A stretch of DNA of 64,000 nucleotides, taken from positions 9,073,748 through 9,137,747 of the forward strand of contig ML682059.1 of NCBI GenBank assembly GCA_007922195.1. The letters run 5' to 3'. Positions 57,168 to 64,000 of this stretch are shown piece after piece. Positions within the stretch are counted from its first letter, which is position 1. Every line of letters starts with the position of its first letter. The position numbers and the translations under genes were made by a program. The stretch is from Podocnemis expansa (taxonomy: Eukaryota > Chordata > Testudines > Podocnemididae). The notes under the pieces are model-generated. The model did no database searches. It was not told the origin of the DNA and saw only the letters and a program-made list of their open reading frames with translations.

Positions 57168-57692
57168 GGGCTGGTCTATGCTTGAAATCAGTTCCTGAAT
57201 AGCAATGTTCACTGGGGTGTGAAAAAAAATCACATCCCTGTTCAACATAGGTTTGCCAGCATGAGCCTTCCAGCTAACTTACACTAGAGGCACTATAGAG
57301 CACATCTGTTGAAAATGCTCTATGCTGAGGTGGACAAAATTGGCTCACATCTAGGTGCCACCAAGTTTATTTTTGGACACCAGAGGGCACTCCTCCATTA
57401 CATTTCTGCAGTGAACCTAGGTAATAGACTACTAAAACTGTTCATGGTGACCAGAAACATAGGTTTGTCAAGGCCTGCTCTATGCCAACAGGAGAGAATT
57501 CTGTCATTAGCATAATAAAGCAACCTTCACGAGAGCTGGCAGCTATTTCAGTAACAGAAGCTCTCCCACCAACATAGTGCTGTCCACACTTGTGCTTAGG
57601 TCAGTGTAACTTATGTTGCTCAGAGGGTCGCTTACTCAAACCCCAGAATGACATAAGTTATACAGAAGTAAGTGGTAGCATAGACATGGGCC
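57168..57692. mobile_element. Harbinger-like MITE, diverged, 525 bp
   Basis: The left end GGGCTGGTCTATGCTT pairs with the right end GCATAGACATGGGCC. TAA flanks both sides (57165-57167, 57693-57695). Internal sequence differs from the AGTTCAAACTA group. A 68-codon frame inside is not supported as a gene. Confidence 0.72.
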
Positions 57693-57695
57693 TAA

Positions 57696-59310
57696 TGTAG
57701 ACACAGTTATATCTGCAAAAAAAGTCCCATTTTTGTAGCTTATCGTGTTCATGAAACTAATGCAAGCTGTGCCTACTCTAAGAGAGTTTACCTGAACAGC
57801 TGTACCTACACCAGCAAACCGTTATTAGTACACACAATGAGAAAGACGAATTTGGATCCTTTAGTCTTTCTGCGACTTCTGTTGATAAAATTGTTGGCTT
57901 TTTTTTTTTTTTTTAATATCACACCAAACTATGTTTCAGATACAACCTGCAGCACTCACCAAAGCTTACAGACTCCTATTTTTCCAGTTATTGTTATGTT
58001 TGTGTAGATAGTTTTATTTACCCATCCTAACTGTGTGCTGTATCAATTTGCGGGAACAGGACATGACAACATGAATATATAAGACTAGACATTCGATAGG
58101 CCACATGCTTGCACAAACACCAACAGGCAGATCAGGGTTTGCAGATATACTCTGATGTTTGCACATGTACAAATATTTTGTGAGCACTTTTGAAAATGTA
58201 GCCCATAGTGCCGGCCTCCTTGCAGTGTCAATGGATGATGCTCCATTCCCATCTGCTACAACATAGCAAAGAAATCTACACAGTAGTAATAGGAAAAGGA
58301 TGTTTTTCATAAGAAACCAGCATCTGGAAATGGAATCTGACCTCATATGGCATTCATGCCTAGCTATTATGCTAGGATGCCATAGAAAAATTGCTGCCTT
58401 TCTGGGACTATCAAAAATACCCTCAGAATATTGAGCCAGATTCTCCAAGAATGTCCTGGTCGCTTTGTGCCCCTCCAGTGAAGCTAACAGCCACCATGCT
58501 GGCTGAGCTGGTCAGTTAGGATGGATCAATAGCTGCCTGGCATGAATAGAGCCCGTGCTAAGCAGTGAACGCTATTGGTGAATGTGGCCCAGAAACATTC
58601 AGAATAAAGAACTGATTCTCTATTGCTTGGCATCCGCTATAGCAATTTACATGTGGGTACAGCAGGTATAAATGAAAATTCACCACTTGATTAATGGGTG
58701 TGTGGGGAGAAGGAAGTATAAGATTTTTCCACCTTTGTGTGGGTATAGTTGATTATTCTAGGTCCAAGACATTGGAGAATTTGTCCCAAAGTGTTTTTCT
58801 CCTGCTATATAATGGGCCAGCCTAAGAGTGGCTTTCTAAAAAGATCTGCAGCTCATCATAAGGATGAGTAAAGTTCCAATTGTCACACTTATTATAATAA
58901 TACTACCCAAAATTATGGTTACAAAATAGTTTCCCTTCACCAATACAACAATAAAAACACCTTGTTATTTACTCAGTTCACAAATAATTACATGGACATC
59001 ATCAAATCATCTAACCAGCTTTTATACTCACTGTGGTTTCTAAGGACTTTATACCAAGCAACATATTATTCCTCATTCAGAGTAAGAATGATTGGCTACA
59101 TGGTTAATACTGAATGTCTGAGCCTTTCATTTTAGGACAGTGTATGAATCAGCGCTCTGGATTGCTGAAAGCAGAGAACTACTTGATGGTTTGAGTGAAA
59201 CGAGTTGGTAATTTGAATCCAGTCCCCATGCAGTAGTTTATTTATATATCTAGGCTTCTGCACCATCTCTATCATCCCAGTATCTGAGCATCATCACTAG
59301 CATAATTGAC
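57696..59310. other. AT-rich sequence, nothing recognised
   Basis: A poly-T run lies at about 57900-57914. A 144-codon minus frame at 58014-58448 has no recognisable domain and is not called. Confidence 0.5.
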
Positions 59311-59311
59311 A

Positions 59312-59446
59312 AGTTCCAGAGGAGTAGCCGTGTTAGTCTTTGAACAGAAAAAAACAACGAGAGTCCCGTGGCACCTTAAAGACTAACATGCCCAAAGAAA
59401 TTTTTTAGTCTTTAAGGTGCCACAGAAGTCTCGTTGATTTTACTAG
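59312..59446. mobile_element. PLE-type inverted dimer, hammerhead region deleted
   Basis: The left half (59312-59393) starts AGGAGTAGCCGTGTTAGTC and runs to AAGACTAACATG. The right half (about 59405-59446) is its reverse complement beginning TTTAGTCTTTAAGGTGCC. The central hammerhead portions are missing from both halves. Confidence 0.68.
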
Positions 59447-59480
59447 AATAATTAGCATTCTTAGCTGAGAAGCTATGGAC

Positions 59481-59690
59481 CAGGGGTCTCAAACACACAG
59501 CCCGTGGGCCGCATGCAGCCCCTAAAGCTATTCCCTGCAGCCCGCAACGACACGATCGTTACCGAGATTTGCAATATCATTGTATTGAAAGGTTTCTGTG
59601 GTGCGGCCCTCGGGCTAATGTACTAATCCACATGCGGCCCTCTGCTAGTCCTCATGTGGCCCTCATAGTGATTTGAGTTTGAGACCCCTG
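59481..59690. mobile_element. hAT-type MITE, 210 bp
   Basis: It starts CAGGGGTCTCAAACAC and ends GAGTTTGAGACCCCTG. CTATGGAC (59473-59480) and CTATAGAC (59691-59698) match at seven of eight bases. The interior has GCGGCCC-type words in inverted order. Confidence 0.9.
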
Positions 59691-59698
59691 CTATAGAC

Positions 59699-60751
59699 AG
59701 AAAAAGGGCACAGGGCTAGCATTTCCACAAGGGGCACTGATTTGAATTTTTGGGTTTCCTGTACCTAAAGTTGGACACCCAGAAGGGAGGCATCCCAAAT
59801 TACAAGTCACTTTTGCAAATCTGGCCATCGAATCTGAAGTAACATCTAAAACTATGAAAAGTACTTAAGTGATTCAGGAGACTAAGTTCCATTCTTGTAA
59901 AACTAGATTTTTAAAAGTACTTAGATGCCTACAGACGTAGCTAGATGCATAATGGGACTGCTAAAAGAACATATATACCTAACTTGATTTCACAGGGCCA
60001 TGGCGATTTCTACCACCTGAGTATTTGTCTCCAAGTCTCAGGATTGGGGCTACACTGAATATATTGTCACCACACAGGAACAAATTGTATACGAAGCAGC
60101 AAAACTAACTATGGAGCAGCCTGACATATAATGTTAGTTCAGGTCTTGCATGGAAGTATATAGTCCTTAGAGCCTTTCAGTTGTATTCCTTTTTCATACA
60201 GGGACTAATACAGTTCAGTGGGGATTGAATCAGGCCAGTAAGGAGAAGAGACCTGATATTACCTCAGTGATCATCTTTTAGCATAAAACCAGAAAATAAA
60301 AACTCAAATTCCAAATATCTACAGATATATACATACAGTATAGCCAAATGTCAGTATACAGTACTTAGAAATAGCAACATCCTGAGTCATCATGGCACCT
60401 AGGCAACATGTCAAAGGACACAGAAGATGACAGTATTGGAGAAAAATCACTGTGCCAAAAATATTCAGAGAGGGTTGCATATAAAAAAGACATAGCAGAT
60501 ATTTTGGAAGATGCATATGTAGTCAAATAAATCCCGTATGTCTGCACTTTTGTGTGACGGAGGCTATTTGAGAAGCAGCAGCTTAATTAAGAATATAAAT
60601 GAGATGTTTAGGACCATGTAAATTAGAATTCTATACTATCTTTGTACATTCTTTAATTCCCAGCACCACTTAAAACAGATAACAAGGGTGACATCCTGGC
60701 TCTGCTAAAATCCATAGCAAAATTCCCATTCACTTCCATGGAGCCAAGATT
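59699..60751. other. AT-rich sequence, nothing recognised
   Basis: No supported gene. Two overlapping short minus-strand frames at 60319-60547 are not convincing. Confidence 0.55.
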
Positions 60752-60908
60752 TCATAGAATCACAGAATCACAGGGTTGGAAGGGACCCACGAGGTCATCT
60801 AGTCCAACCCCCTGCCAAAAAAGCAGGACCACTCCCACTAGATTATCCCAGCCGGGGTTTTGTCCAGATGGGCCTTTAACACCTCCAGAGATGGAGATTC
60901 CACCCTGA
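60752..60908 (-). mobile_element. CR1 LINE 3' end, minus strand
   Basis: It begins TTCATAGAATCACAGAATC, the reverse complement of the CR1 3' terminal repeat, followed by GGTTGGAAGGGACC and TCATCTAGTCCAACCCCCTG. It is less diverged than the other CR1 pieces here. Confidence 0.88.
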
Positions 60909-61353
60909 ATATTTACAACAGAGAATCAAAATTGCACAATTAAATTAGCCTTTCACAATGACATCAAAATTCAACAGTAGGACAATATTTCTTCATTAGC
61001 TTTCACATTTAGTAAAGAGGCACTAATCTATTTCAACCAGAGCAGATTGAGCAAGCAAGAGATTTAACCATTAGCCTCATATAGAGGAATTTCACACAGC
61101 ATGGATATTGATCTGTATTATTAATATAACTTATTGTCCTAACTGTGATTTATGGAAACATATGGTGTAATAAAACTATTTTTAATTTGAAAAGCATCAT
61201 CAAACAGGTTCCGTTTTGAAAAGTTTCTCATTATAGCCCTCAGAAAATGAACAGCTCTTTGTAACAGTCTAGAGGAAAAAAGGAAGCACAGTTATCAACT
61301 TGATTCACCCACATAAGTCCCTTTAATGTGAATGAGGGATTTCTGGTCCATGT
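60909..61353. other. AT-rich sequence downstream of the candidate exon
   Basis: If the exon at 61521-62104 is terminal, this would contain its 3' untranslated region. On the minus strand ATTAAA occurs near 61320 and 61180, weak polyadenylation signals. No canonical AATAAA was seen. Confidence 0.35.
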
Positions 61354-61520
61354 TCAGCAGAAAAGTAGACCCAAGTGTTTCTGGTGAGTCTTTTCCTCTT
61401 TCTTTGAAGAAACAGTGCTAGTAAAGGTTTCAGTGCTTTGAATTCTCTCACTGTCTATCATCTTTTTCCAAAGACTCTGTCCACTTTCACTACACTTTCT
61501 TCTCCTAGGTAAGTGAAGGC

Positions 61521-62104
61521 TCAAAGATGTGTTTCTTCTTGTTCCAGAGAATGTGGAGGGATGTGACAAGATGATGGAAGAGATGCTAATTTTTGAAGTT
61601 TGGGATGTTGCAAAGGTTTTGGTATATGAAAAGAGCGTCGGCTTTGTACACGCCTTGCTGCAGCAGATCTGCAGTGGGCTTGTGTGTTAAGCAGTGTGAG
61701 TGTTTTTTTCTCTTGCATCGCCTTAGGATTAGGGTCCTCTAGCCTCTCTTCCAGAGCTACAGAATTGTCTTGCTGTGAATTCACTGGTTCATAATTAGTT
61801 TCAGAAGAATATCCTGAATTTTCAAGTGGTTTGTTATTTGTATCTGAGACTGCTTTCCAATACTCTTCTGTTAGGTTTGGATTATGGGGAGTTATGCACT
61901 CTGAGACTGCAGAATGAGTTTTGTTTCCTTGGTTTTCCAGCGAAGAATAGTTTTGTGTCCACGGCCCTTGAAGGCAAGATGGAATGAAATGGAGGGACTG
62001 CTCTGAAACGGAGGCATTTTGGTTTGCTTGTTCAGGATTCCAAGACAGCACTTTCTCATCTGAGGACGAGTATGCGGTCACTGCAGCATTATGGCTTGTG
62101 TCAC
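61521..62104 (-). CDS. Candidate protein-coding exon, unrecognised
   Basis: The minus strand has an open reading of about 194 codons from 62104 to the TGA at 61521-61523, in non-repetitive DNA. A credible splice acceptor precedes it: a pyrimidine-rich stretch then CAACATAG at 62105-62112 (minus strand), entering after the first base of a codon. The product is hydrophilic, rich in Ser, Asn, Gln and Glu early, then basic near the end (RRVQSRRSFHIPKP). No domain, signal or membrane segment is seen and I do not recognise the protein. A second frame (61354-61569) overlaps the end and is also basic and Ser-rich (LHLPRRRKCSESGQSLWKKM), so the true reading may shift there. Without other exons it remains a candidate. 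Confidence 0.42.
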
Positions 62105-62112
62105 CTATGTTG

Positions 62113-63879
62113 GGAAAATTAAATATAGAAGTGTGTAAACATAAACTTCTTGTATAGCATAACAAACTTGATTCTCATTTGAAATACTGATTTCAGATGG
62201 ATTCTTTTGTTGTTGCTATTTTGCTGAAGATAATATATCTTTAGAAACATAAATCTGTTCTCGGAGCCAGTGGGATAAACTCTCTCATCTCCCCTCTCCC
62301 CATGTAACAACCCCAGTGAAGACGATTGCCAAGGGTGGAAGTGAAAAGAAAGTAGTCTCCTATTTGTCAAGTACAACAGCCTGTTCCAAATTCTAAGGTG
62401 ATGGTGCCATCTTGTGGCAATTTGTACCTATTTTTTAGGCAATTTTGCCTTTGACTATTGAGTTGTGAGGATCAGCTAAGGAATCCTAAATAATTTGGGC
62501 TCTAAAGCTATTTTTACATCAGAATGTTTTACTGTATACAATGCATTTAAAGGGATCACTGTAAGGTCTTTACAACAGCACAGAGGCAACTTGGACCTTA
62601 CTCTTTTTAAAATTTGTTTTAACCCATATGACAAGTTATTTTTATTCAGCAAACTATCTCCCAAGAACAATCTTGAGAGAAACCACAGCCAAAGTGCAGT
62701 GACTGTAAATATACCCCACAAATTTATCTGCACAAGAAGCTGTTATATATCATTCTTCTATTCTAAATTTATGAAATCAGTAACAATCAAGGCGATAGAA
62801 TGGAAAAAGGGATAAAGCTTAATAAAAGGTTAGCAAGGTATAAGCGACAGAAGTCAATATTACATAATACATGTAAATATTTCCAATGAAAAAGAAAACT
62901 TCAGATGCTTTCAGTGTGAACAAGTGATGTGAGTGTCAGAAATGTGTTTAAATTTTGGGATACCATTTTGCATAATTTAATCTACATAGTAGCTCCTGTA
63001 CTATTTTATCTAGCAATATTTCCAAACTGCTTTTTTTTTTATAATTGCAAATTGGGTAAACACAAAACCAGACCAAAAGACACCTGAACTTCAGAGCACT
63101 CTAGTGGTGAAAATGACACATTCACTGCCTAGAACTAGATCGAGGCATCACTGCTCCTCATAAGACATGAGCCAAGATAGAAGGGAAATACAGATGTTTC
63201 TTTACTATGTCAGCCAGATTCTACACTGCTCACAGCCGAGGAAAGCCTGCATTCTGTGAGTCCTTTAAACACAGAGGCCTAACAATCACTTCAAAAAACA
63301 AGAAACTAGAGTGACTGCATGTGCTAGTCAGTCTCTAAATATTTATATACGTTTTTAGGACAGTATTAATAAGACAGTGTCTCCTGCTGATTTTGTAACA
63401 GCCATAGCCTGAGCTGAATAAACCTGAGCACTTTATTTAAATAAGGCTCTCCCCTTTTCATCTGGAAGCTGAATATAACCCTCAAGTTATCTAACTAATT
63501 CAATCACTGGTGCAGAGATGACACTAGGCCTTGTCTTTGTGTTTAATTATCACACCATAAACTATACACTTGTTCATTGTATTTCCTTGCTACATTTCAA
63601 TATTGTCCTTGGTTCTGCATTATAATGACTGAATCATGACCTTAGACATCTCATGTACAGCAATGATTGTGCCAGTTATGAAAATATATCAAAGTTTGGG
63701 CTGATTTTGCATTGGGGGGGCTAAAGTGAGACTAAAATATTCAGTTCACATGAGATTGAATTCAAATGTGAATTAATAACCTTTAGAGGTGATAGCTTAT
63801 TATATTGAGTAAACATATTAAATATTACTTAAAGTTTAAAAATAGGGTAAAACTTTATATAAATATACAACTTAAAAAC
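62113..63879. other. AT-rich sequence upstream of the candidate exon
   Basis: If the exon is real this is intron. Open frames on both strands (62476-62815) overlap each other and are not supported. No repeat edges recognised. Confidence 0.45.
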
Positions 63880-64000
63880 TCAACTAAGAAACAAAAGGAA
63901 GTACTTCTTCACAAAACACACAGTCAACTTGTGGAGCTCATTGCCAGTGAGTATTATGAAAGTCAAAACCATAACTGGGTTCAAAAAAGACTTTGAAAAT
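63880..64000 (+). mobile_element. CR1 LINE fragment, plus strand, runs off the window
   Basis: AAACAAAAGGAAGTACTTCTTC, ACACACAGTCAACTTGTGGA and GGGTTCAAAAAAGAC match the CR1 segment at about 40995-41095. The rest lies beyond the window. Confidence 0.78.

Noticed and set aside
58014..58448. 144-codon minus-strand open frame
   Set aside because: No domain or coding-like composition; probably chance.

Overview
The window looks like intergenic or intronic DNA from a reptile, most likely a cryptodiran turtle. The lineage clue is two tRNA-headed SINEs with CR1-like tails (Cry I type), together with CR1 LINEs, DIRS-type tyrosine-recombinase retrotransposons, a Gypsy element, many hAT and Harbinger-like MITEs, and a repeat family whose short hammerhead-like motifs fit Penelope-like elements (PLEs). 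The species is inferred from repeat content only. I see no complete host gene. One minus-strand candidate exon lies at 61521-62104.

Layout. 1-4186: the 5' part of a decayed minus-strand DIRS element (gag remnant plus weak RT remnant). 6.4-18.9 kb: AT-rich background with five hAT MITEs that carry 8-bp duplications, an LTR-like block, a strong hairpin and a G-rich tandem array. 19741-31995: a nested composite. A Harbinger-like MITE is split by a DIRS element. Inside the DIRS interval sit a candidate solo LTR, itself split by a 3.5-kb Gypsy element with 185-bp LTRs and a GGAGG target duplication, three PLE-type copies and a hAT MITE. 35.3-38.2 kb: two Harbinger-like MITEs, one with about 1 kb of GC-rich degenerate tandem repeat inside. 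39.9-41.6 kb: a plus-strand CR1 containing a Cry-type SINE and a PLE-type copy. 42.5-50.6 kb: hAT MITEs, an LTR-like block and a second Cry-type SINE. 52.4-55.2 kb: a minus-strand CR1 interrupted by a DIRS 3' end with a dead tyrosine recombinase and by another MITE. 55.6-60.9 kb: further MITEs and CR1. 61.5-62.1 kb: the candidate exon. A CR1 fragment runs off the right edge.

No element looks autonomous. The Gypsy pol lacks RNase H and the integrase core, the DIRS recombinase has lost two catalytic arginines, and the hammerhead-like cores are all mutated. The most interesting points are the inverted-dimer PLE insertions with 12-13 bp target duplications, the nesting order at 19.7-32.0 kb, and the shared three-part terminus of two DIRS elements.
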